Shown here: piece after piece, positions 36,326 to 45,458 of the stretch
Position numbering within the stretch: the stretch's first letter is position 1
Layout: each line of letters begins with the position of its first letter
NCBI RefSeq assembly: GCF_039649665.1
Contig: NZ_JBDJAW010000003.1
Location: forward strand, 186,001 to 250,000
Reading direction: 5' to 3'
Source: Microbispora sp. ZYX-F-249
GTDB lineage: Bacteria; Actinomycetota; Actinomycetes; Streptosporangiales; Streptosporangiaceae
Length of the DNA: 64,000 nt
Program-made: the position numbers and the translations under genes
Notes under the pieces: generated by a model
What the model saw: the letters and a program-made list of their open reading frames with translations, nothing else
Told to the model about the DNA's origin: nothing
Databases searched by the model: none

Positions 36326-36919
36326 ATGATCTCGACCGACGAGCAGCGGCAGGCATGGTTCGAGCGTGAGGTCGTGCCGGTGACGAGCCAGCTCTACGCG
36401 TCCGCGATGCGTCTGACGCGCAACCCCGCCGACGCCGAGGACCTGGTTCAGGAGACCGTGGCCAAGGCGTTCACGTCGTACCACCAGTTCCGCGAGGGCA
36501 CGAACCTCAAGGCCTGGCTGCACCGCATTCTCACCAACAACTTCATCAACGACTACCGCAAGAAGCAGCGCTCGCCCAAGCTGTCGGCCGCCGAGGAGAT
36601 CGAGGACTGGCAGCTGGCCGCGGCCGAGTCGCACATGTCGACCGGGCTGCGCTCGGCCGAGACCGAGGCGCTCGACCAGATTCCGGACAGCGTCGTGATG
36701 AACGCCCTGCGCTCCCTTCCGGAGGACTTCCGGGTGGCCGTCTATCTGGCCGACGTGGAGGGCTTCGCGTACAAGGAGATCGCCGACCGGATGGGCACGC
36801 CGATCGGCACCGTCATGTCCCGGCTGCACCGGGGCCGCCGTCAGCTCCGGGGGATGCTGGAGGGCTACGCCCGCGAGGAGGGTGTCGTACGCGTCCCCGA
36901 GCAGGCCTGCGCGGCCTGA
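36326..36919 (+). CDS. sigR: SigR/SigH-type ECF sigma factor
   Basis: A 197-residue ECF sigma closely similar to Streptomyces SigR and mycobacterial SigH, regulators of the thiol-oxidative stress response. Diagnostic text includes [71 protein letters not shown] and [30 protein letters not shown] precedes ATG 36326. The usual zinc anti-sigma gene (rsrA/rshA) should follow; instead a terminator comes at 36929-36951 and an unrelated gene runs opposite. Confidence 0.9.
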   Translation: MISTDEQRQAWFEREVVPVTSQLYASAMRLTRNPADAEDLVQETVAKAFTSYHQFREGTNLKAWLHRILTNNFINDYRKKQRSPKLSAAEEIEDWQLAAAESHMSTGLRSAETEALDQIPDSVVMNALRSLPEDFRVAVYLADVEGFAYKEIADRMGTPIGTVMSRLHRGRRQLRGMLEGYAREEGVVRVPEQACAA

Positions 36920-36928
36920 CGGGCAGAC

Positions 36929-36951
36929 GCCGGGCGGCGGGGCCGCCCGGC
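36929..36951. terminator. Terminator directly after the SigR-like gene
   Basis: GCCGGGCGGC (36929-36938) and GCCGCCCGGC (36942-36951) are perfect 10-base arms around GGG, 9 bases after the sigma stop codon. Confidence 0.75.
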
Positions 36952-37001
36952 TCAGGCGCAGGCGGCGCTCATGCGGGTCCCCAAGCGCTGTCCGGGGGCG
37001 C

Positions 37002-37838
37002 TCAGGCGGCGGCGATGAGGACGATCGCGCCGAGCGCGAACCCGACGCCGGTGATCTGCACGGGGCTCAGCCGCTCGCCCAGGACGTACCGCGCGAGCAG
37101 CAGCGTGCTCGCCGGGTAGAGCGACACCAGGACGGCGACCAGGGTGAGCATCCCCCGTTGCGCCGCGAACAGATAGAGCACGTTGGCGGCCATGTCGAGC
37201 ACCCCGGCCGCGATCGTCACCGTCAGGCTGCCGGGCACCGGGCGCAGGCTCCTGCGCGTGGCGAGGGCGAGCAGCGCGACCAGAGTGATCGACGCGATCC
37301 TCGCCCCCAGCAGGGGCCACGTGCCGGAGTCGGCCGGGGCCAGCTTGAGCAGCACGAAGAACCCGCCGAAACCCGCTCCCGACACCAGGGCGGCGATGAT
37401 CGGCCCCGCTTTCGGGCCGCTCGCGCCGCCGTTCGGCTCGCGGCTGACCAGCAGGACGGCGAGCAGGCCGAGCGCGACGCCCACCAGTGCCAGGGCGGAC
37501 GGCCGGTCGCCGGTGAGCAGGCCGAAGAGCACGGGGACGGCCATCGCGGTCGTGGCCGTGGTCGGGGCGATCACGGACATCATGCCGGTGGCCAGGCCGC
37601 GGTAGAACAGCACGATGCCGAAGGCGCCGGCGACCCCGGAGGCCATCCCCCAGGCCAGCGCGGCCGGGCTCGCGTGGCCCGGCAGGAGCGGGAGCAGGAC
37701 GGCGATCAGCAGCAGGCCGCCGAGCTGGGAGAGCACGACGACTGCCAGCACCTGCGAACGCCTGGTGGCGAGTCCGCCGAAGAAGTCGGCCGTGCCGAAG
37801 ATCACCGCGCATGCCGTCGCGAGCGCCGCCGCCGTCAC
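37002..37838 (-). CDS. EamA/DMT-family transporter
   Basis: A membrane protein of about 278 residues with ten hydrophobic segments and two EamA repeats (first GTADFFGGLATRRSQVLA, second half from GFGGFFVLLKLAPA; end YVLGERLSPVQITGVGFALG). GTG 37838 is preferred: GGGGG lies 5 bases upstream and homologues begin just before VIFGTADFFGG. ATG 37859 and TTG 37862 also exist but lie inside a palindrome. It is divergent from an XRE-cupin regulator that probably controls it. Substrate may be an amino acid or other small metabolite; not determinable. Confidence 0.87.
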   Translation of the reverse strand: MTAAALATACAVIFGTADFFGGLATRRSQVLAVVVLSQLGGLLLIAVLLPLLPGHASPAALAWGMASGVAGAFGIVLFYRGLATGMMSVIAPTTATTAMAVPVLFGLLTGDRPSALALVGVALGLLAVLLVSREPNGGASGPKAGPIIAALVSGAGFGGFFVLLKLAPADSGTWPLLGARIASITLVALLALATRRSLRPVPGSLTVTIAAGVLDMAANVLYLFAAQRGMLTLVAVLVSLYPASTLLLARYVLGERLSPVQITGVGFALGAIVLIAAA

Positions 37839-37852
37839 GGATCCCCCAAGAG

Positions 37853-37871
37853 ATTGCATCAACAGTGCAAT
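37853..37871. promoter_or_regulatory. Palindrome between EamA exporter and XRE regulator
   Basis: ATTGCA (37853-37858) and TGCAAT (37866-37871) are perfect 6-base arms around 7 bases, in the 65-base gap between divergent starts. A related half ATTGTAC follows at 37874. It is a good candidate operator for the XRE-cupin protein. Confidence 0.6.
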
Positions 37872-37903
37872 GGATTGTACTGGGAGATCACTATTGTGGA
37901 CCC

Positions 37904-38608
37904 ATGGCTGATCCTGCGACGATCACCGCGGCCATCGCCGCCAACGTACGGGGCCAGCGAGCCCACCGGGGGATGACCCTCGACGAGCTCGCGGCGCGGT
38001 CGAACGTGAGCCGCGGCATGCTCATCCAGATCGAGCAGGGCCGCACCAACCCGAGCGTCAACACGCTCACCCGCATCGCCGACGCACTGGGCGTCACCCT
38101 CGCCCGGCTGGTGGAGGTCGCCGACACCCCCGTCGTACGGGTCGTGCACGAGTCCGAGGTGGTGACGTTCCGGCATCCCGGGGGAGGATCGGCCCGCCTG
38201 CTCGTGGGGACCGACGCGCCCGCGATCCTGGAGCTGTGGGACTGGCGGCTCGGGCCGGGCGAGCACCACGACGGCGACGCGCACCCCGCGGGCACCCGGG
38301 AGATGCTCACCGTGCTGGAGGGACGGCTCACGCTGACCGTGTACGGCAGGAGCCACGTGGTGGGGTGCGGTGACGCCGTCGTGTTCAGCGCCGACCGGCC
38401 CCATCGCTATGCGAACGAGCACGACGAACCGCTGCGCTTCGTCATGGTGGTCACCGAGCCGCCCGAGCCGCCGGATGTCACGGTCCCGCCGGATGTCACG
38501 GTCCCGCCGGATGTCACGGTCCCGCCGGATGTCCAGGTGCCGCCCGATGTCACTGTGCCGTCCGACGTGCGGGAGCAGGCCGATGCCGGAGAACCTGCAG
38601 ATGACTGA
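37904..38608 (+). CDS. XRE-family regulator with cupin sensor and repeat tail
   Basis: A 234-residue regulator. Residues 8-66 are an XRE helix-turn-helix (VRGQRAHRGMTLDELAARSN, SRGMLIQIEQGRTNPSVNTL). Residues about 80-185 form a cupin barrel (HPAGTREMLTVLEGRLTLTV, VFSADRPHRYANEHD) that likely binds a small ligand. The C-terminal 50 residues consist of about six PPDVTV-type repeats, which is unusual for this family. ATG 37904 is the start. It is divergent from the EamA exporter, a common sensor-exporter pairing. Confidence 0.9.
   Translation: MADPATITAAIAANVRGQRAHRGMTLDELAARSNVSRGMLIQIEQGRTNPSVNTLTRIADALGVTLARLVEVADTPVVRVVHESEVVTFRHPGGGSARLLVGTDAPAILELWDWRLGPGEHHDGDAHPAGTREMLTVLEGRLTLTVYGRSHVVGCGDAVVFSADRPHRYANEHDEPLRFVMVVTEPPEPPDVTVPPDVTVPPDVTVPPDVQVPPDVTVPSDVREQADAGEPADD
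38468..38572 (+). repeat. 18-bp tandem repeat coding PPDVTV
   Basis: Three identical 18-bp units (CCGCCGGATGTCACGGTC) at 38468-38485, 38486-38503 and 38504-38521 are followed by two diverging units to 38557 and a partial one. The identity of the first three suggests recent slippage expansion. Confidence 0.9.
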
Positions 38609-38729
38609 CGAGTAAGGGCTGCGTGGTGACGCTCAGTAGCCGATGATTACAGAATGAATCCGCAAGCGCCGCTCCAAGGTTGGGTACATCCCTTTTTGTG
38701 CGTGTCTGCTGTGCAGGGGGCGGTGGCCG

Positions 38730-39035
38730 GTGAGTGAATCGCGAGTCGCGGTGGAAAAACTTCGCGCGGAACTCGCCGCGCTCGGGGTGGCCGACGCCTA
38801 CGAGATCGGCGACGAGGCTACTCTCTCCGTCTGGATAGGCCTGGTCGTGACCTTCCGTGAGGGCTTTTACCGTTGGCGCGAGGGTGCCGTGAAGTGCCGG
38901 CACCTGGGTACGGACCCCGCAGGATGCGCCATCCGGGTGGCCCGCAGGTACGCCGAACTCAAGGCGGACGTGCCGCCCTGGTGGGAGGAGCTGGAAAAGG
39001 TTCTGCGGGGGGGATCGGCCGGAGGCTATCCGTAG
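38730..39035 (+). CDS. Small conserved-looking protein of unknown function
   Basis: A 101-residue soluble protein from GTG 38730 that I do not recognise. The sequence is protein-like: VAVEKLRAELAALGVADAYE, SVWIGLVVTFREGFYRWREG, CRHLGTDPAGCAIRVARRYA, PWWEELEKVL. Two cysteines sit in a short CRHLGTDPAGC loop. In actinobacteria such short proteins often lie beside XRE regulators, but the partner cannot be named here. A 121-base gap with no recognisable site separates it from the regulator gene. Confidence 0.65.
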   Translation: MSESRVAVEKLRAELAALGVADAYEIGDEATLSVWIGLVVTFREGFYRWREGAVKCRHLGTDPAGCAIRVARRYAELKADVPPWWEELEKVLRGGSAGGYP

Positions 39036-39069
39036 CGTTCGTGGCCCCCCGCCTGCTCCGGGGGGTCGT

Positions 39070-39888
39070 ATGCGGATCGGATCCGTTCTGCTGTCGTTGC
39101 TGCTGCTCGGCGGATGCGCCCAGGCCAGGACCGTAACGGCCGCGGGCGAGCGTCCCGTGGCGCCGCATCCGCGCTTCGGCACGCCTGGGCGTTTCGACGC
39201 CGACCTGCTGCGCTTCCGGCTGGCGGGGACACAGCGGGGAGCGCCCGGGCCGCGCCTGCCCGCGATCCCGCCGCCCCGGCGCGTCGACTGCAGACAGCAC
39301 AAATGCGTGGCGCTGACGTTCGACGACGGGCCGGCCGAATACACCGGGCACGTCCTCGACCTGCTCGCCGCCCACCACGCCAGGGCCACGTTCTTCCTGC
39401 TCGGGCAGATGGTGACGGACGAGACACGGGACTTCGTACGGCGGATGGCCTCCGAGGGCCACGAGATCGGCAACCACTCCTGGGACCACGCCTCCCTGCC
39501 GGGGCTGTCGCCCGACGGCCTGCGCCGCGAGCTCGACCGGACCCAGGAGGCCGTGCGGAAGGTGACCGGCGTGCGGATGCGGCTCATGCGCCCGCCGTAC
39601 GGCGCGACGAACCACACGGTCGACAACGAGACCAGACAGGCGGGCCTCGCACAGATCATGTGGGCGGTCGACACCCTCGACTGGCTCAACCGCAACCCCG
39701 CCGTGATCACCCAGCGCAGCGCCGCGGCGAAACCGGGCGACATCGTGCTCATGCATGACATCCACGCCACCACCGTGCAGGCACTGCCCCGCCTGCTCGA
39801 CGAACTCGACCGCAAGGGCTTCACGTACGTGACCGTCTCGGAGCTGCTCGGCGCCACCACGCCCGGCAAGAAGTACACCAACCGGTAG
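39070..39888 (+). CDS. Polysaccharide deacetylase lipoprotein (NodB domain)
   Basis: A 272-residue secreted lipoprotein with lipobox LLGGC (Cys at residue 16). The NodB domain carries all main motifs of carbohydrate esterase family 4: TFDDGP near 83 (catalytic Asp and metal Asp), NHSWDH near 134 (metal His pair), RPPYGATN near 174, and VLMHDIH near 226. It likely de-N-acetylates peptidoglycan or chitin-like polymers at the cell surface. ATG 39070 overlaps no neighbour and starts 34 bases after the previous gene. Confidence 0.92.
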   Translation: MRIGSVLLSLLLLGGCAQARTVTAAGERPVAPHPRFGTPGRFDADLLRFRLAGTQRGAPGPRLPAIPPPRRVDCRQHKCVALTFDDGPAEYTGHVLDLLAAHHARATFFLLGQMVTDETRDFVRRMASEGHEIGNHSWDHASLPGLSPDGLRRELDRTQEAVRKVTGVRMRLMRPPYGATNHTVDNETRQAGLAQIMWAVDTLDWLNRNPAVITQRSAAAKPGDIVLMHDIHATTVQALPRLLDELDRKGFTYVTVSELLGATTPGKKYTNR

Positions 39889-39951
39889 ACGGGCCGCGTC
39901 CCGCGCGTCCCGGTCCCGGGACTGTCGGTGGGGCGTGCGAAGGTGGGTGGC

Positions 39952-40578
39952 ATGGGTTTCAGCGGGTTCCCTGACGAGGCGTTCATCTTCTACGAGGGCC
40001 TCGTCGCCGACAATTCGAAGGCGTACTGGACGGCCCACAAGGAGTTGTACGAGACCGGGGTCCGGGCGCCGATGCTCGCGCTGATGGACGAGCTGGAGCC
40101 GGAGTTCGGGCCCGCCCACCTGTTCCGGCCGCACCGCGACGTGCGGTTCGCCAAGGACAAGTCGCCGTACAAGACGCACCAGGGGGCCTACTGCGGGGTG
40201 GGCGTGGAGGGCGTCGGCTACTACGTCCAGGTGGACGCCGACGGCCTTTACGTGGCGGCGGGCTGGTGGATGCCCGGCGACCAGGTGCTGCGCTACCGCG
40301 AGGCCATGGACGACGACACCGCCGGGCCCCTGCTTGAGGAGATCCTCGCGGCCCTGCCCGGCGATCTCACGGTCGGCGGCGAGCGGCTCAAGACCCGCCC
40401 CCGCGGCACGCCGGAGGACCACCCCCGGCTCGGCCTCCTGCGGCACAAGACGCTGCACGCAGGGCGGCGGTTCGAGCCGGAGCCGTGGCTGCACACCCCC
40501 GAGGCCCTCGACCGGGTCCGTTCGACCTGGCGGGCGCTCGTCCCGCTGGTCGACTGGCTGAGGCGCCACCTGTCCTGA
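39952..40578 (+). CDS. DUF2461-family protein
   Basis: A 208-residue cytosolic protein of the DUF2461/TIGR02453 family, whose role is not known. Family marks are FIFYEGLVADNSKAYWTAHK, VRFAKDKSPYKTHQGAYCG, GYYVQVDADGLYVAAGWWMP and RLGLLRHKTLHAGRRFEPEPW. ATG 39952 (MGFSGFPDEA) is the typical start; the earlier in-frame ATG adds eight non-conserved residues. It converges with the SOD gene. Confidence 0.9.
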   Translation: MGFSGFPDEAFIFYEGLVADNSKAYWTAHKELYETGVRAPMLALMDELEPEFGPAHLFRPHRDVRFAKDKSPYKTHQGAYCGVGVEGVGYYVQVDADGLYVAAGWWMPGDQVLRYREAMDDDTAGPLLEEILAALPGDLTVGGERLKTRPRGTPEDHPRLGLLRHKTLHAGRRFEPEPWLHTPEALDRVRSTWRALVPLVDWLRRHLS

Positions 40579-40597
40579 CCGCCCCCGTCCGGTCAGG
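40574..40597. terminator. Short hairpin between converging DUF2461 and SOD genes
   Basis: CCTGACC (40574-40580) and GGTCAGG (40591-40597) are 7-base complements that overlap both gene ends by a few bases. The stem is short, so terminator activity is uncertain. Confidence 0.4.
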
Positions 40598-41315
40598 CGC
40601 GGCGTTTCACGACGCCGCAGCCGATCCGGGCGCCGGCGTCCCCGGTCTTGCGCGTGGTCGTGTCCGGGCCCACGGCGCCGGTGTCGTCGGGGCGGTGGAA
40701 GTACCGGTCCGGGATGTGCGCGAAGTTGTCCGGTCCGGCGTGCACCACGAACGCGCTCCCGTTGGCGTCGGCCAGTTGCTCCGGGGTGAACTTGTCGGTC
40801 ACGAAGGACGCGGAGGCGGTGCCGTCCTCGGCCGCCAGCAGCGGCGGCATGTCCCCGGCCGTGTCACCGTGCGCTCCCGAGCCGAGGTGGCTTCCGGCGC
40901 TGGAGAACGCGCTGCCCGTCGCCCGGTCCACGGAGCGGGGATCGCACACGCCGGCGGCGTGGACGTGGAAGCCGTGGAAGCCGGGGGCGAGTCCCCGCAT
41001 GCCGACGCTGACCCGCGACTTCTTCGCGTCGTACCGCTCGACGTGCACGGTGCCCAGCACGCGTCCCGCGGTGTTCCTGACGACCGCGGTGATCGGCTCG
41101 CCGGGGCGGGTCCGGGGTGCGAAGGCCCCCATGGTGGTCCCCGTGGCGCCGGCTGCCCTGGTGGTGGCCCCTGTGGTGGTGGCCCCTGTGGTGGTGGCCC
41201 CTGTGGTGGTGGCCGCTGTGGTGGTGGCGGACAGCACCGGCACGGCCGGGGCGGCCGCGGCGGCCAGTCCCAGGGCGAGCCCGGCGGCCATGGCGAGACG
41301 GGTTGTGCGGGGCAT
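40593..41315 (-). CDS. sodC: Secreted Cu/Zn superoxide dismutase-like protein
   Basis: A 240-residue exported protein. A Sec signal peptide (RLAMAAGLALGLAAAAAPAVP) is followed by a Thr/Gly/Ala repeat linker of about 30 residues, then a SOD_Cu domain. Copper ligands are visible in GFHGFHVHAAGVCDP, zinc/copper ligands in SAGSHLGSG and AHGDTAGDMPPL, and the last His in FVVHAGPDNFAHIPDRY. GARIGCGVV near the end contains the Cys that pairs with Cys in AGVCD. It dismutates superoxide outside the cell. Confidence 0.9.
   Translation of the reverse strand: MPRTTRLAMAAGLALGLAAAAAPAVPVLSATTTAATTTGATTTGATTTGATTRAAGATGTTMGAFAPRTRPGEPITAVVRNTAGRVLGTVHVERYDAKKSRVSVGMRGLAPGFHGFHVHAAGVCDPRSVDRATGSAFSSAGSHLGSGAHGDTAGDMPPLLAAEDGTASASFVTDKFTPEQLADANGSAFVVHAGPDNFAHIPDRYFHRPDDTGAVGPDTTTRKTGDAGARIGCGVVKRRA
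41161..41229. repeat. 15-bp tandem repeat in the SOD linker
   Basis: GTGGTGGCCCCTGTG is repeated exactly at 41161-41175, 41176-41190 and 41191-41205, with a variant at 41206-41220. On the coding strand this gives repeating TTTGA residues in the linker after the signal peptide. Confidence 0.88.
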
Positions 41316-41541
41316 GATCGCTCCTCCTCAGACGCTGCACTGCCTGCGACAGCAGAGCACGGCCGGGTGTGAGGGGGAGCGCGAACGACGTCATCTGTGC
41401 CCGCCGTTTACCCGCTCTTGCCGTCGGCGTCCTCTCGTCGGCGTCGCCGCGCGCGGTTCCGGAGCACGCCGCCGAGCGGCGCAGACCGGCGGCGGCATCG
41501 CCGGGTCCGTGACGGCGCTCGCCCCACCTGCGGCCGGAAGG

Positions 41542-41577
41542 CCGAAGCCCCCGCCGACCGGTCGGCGAGGGCTTCGG
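41542..41577 (-). terminator. Terminator after typA
   Basis: Arms 41542-41557 and 41562-41577 are complementary over 16 bases with one mismatch around CCGG, 20 bases beyond the typA stop. Confidence 0.75.
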
Positions 41578-41596
41578 GTGAAGGAGCCTGAGGAGC

Positions 41597-43450
<1,854 letters not shown>

Positions 43451-43674
43451 AGTGAAGTCTCGCTCTGGATCGTCGGGGTGTCGTCCGCGTCCCGGGACTG
43501 AAGCGAGACGCACATCCGCCGCATGACACGGCCAAGCCATTTTAGTTGATCCCGATCGCCACCACGTGCCGACGGCGTACGGAACCCTCGATGGAAACGC
43601 CCGCGCGGCGATCGGCATTCCACGCCGCCGAAGGTTCGGTTCAAAGGCTCTCCGTTAGGGCAGGTGGACCGGCT

Positions 43675-43770
43675 GTGACGGATGAAGGCCTCGTGCTGCT
43701 GATCGCCTGGGCGGAGTTCCTCGTGCCGATCCTCGTCCTCGCCTACCTCCTGCTGCGGCGGCGCACATGA
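43675..43770 (+). CDS. 31-residue single-span membrane peptide
   Basis: GTG 43675 opens a 31-codon frame, TDEGLVLLIAWAEFLVPILV and on to LRRRT. It has an acidic N-terminus, one hydrophobic helix of about 20 residues and an Arg-rich end, so it should insert with the C-terminus inside. Its TGA overlaps the ATG of the next gene by two bases, which implies translational coupling and supports that it is real. No family is known to me. Confidence 0.6.
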   Translation: MTDEGLVLLIAWAEFLVPILVLAYLLLRRRT

Positions 43771-44210
43771 TCCCGCCGGCTCGGCTGGTGCCGCCCGCCC
43801 TGCTGACGGCACTCCTGTTGTCCGGGTGCGTCAGCCCCGCGTGGGACGACCACGACTACGCGCTCAAGGCCGGGAAGACGGCAGAGTCGGCCGCCTCGGC
43901 CGTGCGGTTCGCCCGTTCCGTCGTGGCGTACCGGGACCGCATGACCGGGCCGTACGCCGAGGTGGTGCTGACCGAGGCGGTGCGCGACCTGGGCAGCGTG
44001 AACGACCAGTTCGGCGGTGTGCAGCCGCCCTCGGACGCCTCCGACCGGGTCAGGGACGAGGTGCTGCGCCTCACCGAGAAGGCCGAGAGCGAGGTCGAGG
44101 ACCTGCTCATCCAGACGCGCCGGGACGGGGTGAAGGACCCGGCGGCGGCCGCACGGGACCTGGGCAGGCTCGCGAGCGAGCTGAACGACTTCGCGGAGAG
44201 GCACAGGTGA
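43767..44210 (+). CDS. Lipoprotein of unknown function, coupled to an NRAMP gene
   Basis: A 147-residue secreted lipoprotein with lipobox LLLSGC (Cys at residue 21). The mature part is nearly all helical (AVRFARSVVAYRDRMTGPYA, LRLTEKAESEVEDLLIQTR, AARDLGRLASELNDFAERH), resembling a small helical bundle. Its start overlaps the stop of the 31-residue peptide and its stop overlaps the GTG of the NRAMP gene, so these genes form one coupled operon. Function unknown; a role at the outer face near the transporter is inference. Confidence 0.78.
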   Translation: MIPPARLVPPALLTALLLSGCVSPAWDDHDYALKAGKTAESAASAVRFARSVVAYRDRMTGPYAEVVLTEAVRDLGSVNDQFGGVQPPSDASDRVRDEVLRLTEKAESEVEDLLIQTRRDGVKDPAAAARDLGRLASELNDFAERHR

Positions 44211-45430
44211 AGAGGTTCCTCGCGGTCACGCTCGGCATCCTGACGGCCTTCGGCGGGTTCGTGGACATCGGCGACCTGGTCGCCAACGCCGTCGTGGGGT
44301 CGAGGTTCGGCATGTCCCTCGCGTGGGTGGTGATCCTCGGCATCATCGGCATCTGCGTCTTCGCCGAGATGTCCGGCAGGATCGCGGCGGTGTCGCAGCG
44401 GCCGGTCTTCGACCTCGTCCGCGAGCGCATGGGCCCCCGCGCCGGGCTGGTCAACCTCGGGGCGTCGTTCTTCATCAACGTGCTCACGCTGGCGGCGGAG
44501 ATCGGCGGCGCCGCGCTCGCGCTGGAGCTGGCGACCGGGCTGAACTACCTGCTGTGGGTGCCGCCCGTGGCCCTGGTCGCGTGGCTGGTCATGTGGCGGG
44601 TGAAGTTCGAGACCATGGAGCGCGTCTTCGGGCTGGCGGGGCTCGGGCTGGTCGTGTTCATCGTGGCGCTGTGGCAGCTCGGGCCCGACTGGGGCGAGCT
44701 GTCCACGCAGCTCGTCCGGCCGCCGTCGGACGAGGGCGTGCCGACCTACCTCTACTACGCGATAGCGCTGCTCGGCGGGGCGATGACGCCGTACGAGGTG
44801 TTCTTCTTCTCCTCCGGCGGCGTCGAGGAGCGGTGGACCCGCAGGGATCTGGTCACGGCGCGGGCCAACGTGTTCGTCGGCTTCCCCCTCGGCGGCGTGC
44901 TGTCGCTGACGATCGCGGCGTGCGCGGCGACCGTGTTCATGCCGGTCGCGGCCGAGCCCGACTCGCTCGGGCAGATGGTGCTCCCGGTGGCCCAGGGGCT
45001 GGGCAAGGTCGGCCTCGGCGTGGTGATCCTCGGGGTGTTCGCGGCCACGTTCGGCGCGACCCTGGAGACCGCCCTGTCGTCGGGCTACTCCCTGAGCCAG
45101 TATTTCGGCTGGCAGTGGGGCAAATACGTGGTGCCGGGCCGCGCCGCCCGGTTCCACGTGACCGTGCTGGCCGCGGTGATCGTCGCGACCGCGCTGATCC
45201 TCACCACCATCGACCCGATCAAGGTGACCGAGTATTCGCTGGTCTTCTCTGCGGCGGCCCTGCCGCTCACCTACCTGCCGGTCCTCATGATCGCCAACGA
45301 TCCCGACTACATGGGGGAGAAGGTCAACGGCAGATTCAGCAACGTGCTGGGAAGTTTCTACATGGTGCTGCTGCTCGTCGTGGCGGTCGCGGCCATCCCC
45401 TTGATGATCGCGACCAAGGCGGGGCAGTGA
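44207..45430 (+). CDS. Divergent NRAMP-family divalent metal transporter
   Basis: A 407-residue membrane protein with about 11 helices and NRAMP-like overall layout. The metal-site motifs differ from MntH: the helix-1 DPGN is replaced by DIGD (residues 20-23), and the helix-6 MPH is replaced by MTPYE (residues 193-197). Loss of the sulfur ligand disfavors Mn/Fe selectivity and resembles the Mg-type (NRMT) branch. Four-base overlap with the upstream lipoprotein and a PRC-barrel-like protein downstream suggest a dedicated system. Confidence 0.8.
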   Translation: MKRFLAVTLGILTAFGGFVDIGDLVANAVVGSRFGMSLAWVVILGIIGICVFAEMSGRIAAVSQRPVFDLVRERMGPRAGLVNLGASFFINVLTLAAEIGGAALALELATGLNYLLWVPPVALVAWLVMWRVKFETMERVFGLAGLGLVVFIVALWQLGPDWGELSTQLVRPPSDEGVPTYLYYAIALLGGAMTPYEVFFFSSGGVEERWTRRDLVTARANVFVGFPLGGVLSLTIAACAATVFMPVAAEPDSLGQMVLPVAQGLGKVGLGVVILGVFAATFGATLETALSSGYSLSQYFGWQWGKYVVPGRAARFHVTVLAAVIVATALILTTIDPIKVTEYSLVFSAAALPLTYLPVLMIANDPDYMGEKVNGRFSNVLGSFYMVLLLVVAVAAIPLMIATKAGQ

Positions 45431-45458
45431 CGACGCTGCCGGAGGAGGTGAGGACTCG

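Noticed and set aside
36920-37001. Search for an rsrA remnant after the SigR-like gene
   Set aside because: Only a terminator and GC-rich spacer are present; no Cys/His motif appears in any frame.
38468-38557. Possible CRISPR-like direct repeats
   Set aside because: Units are contiguous without spacers, in frame, and encode PPDVTV; there are no cas genes.
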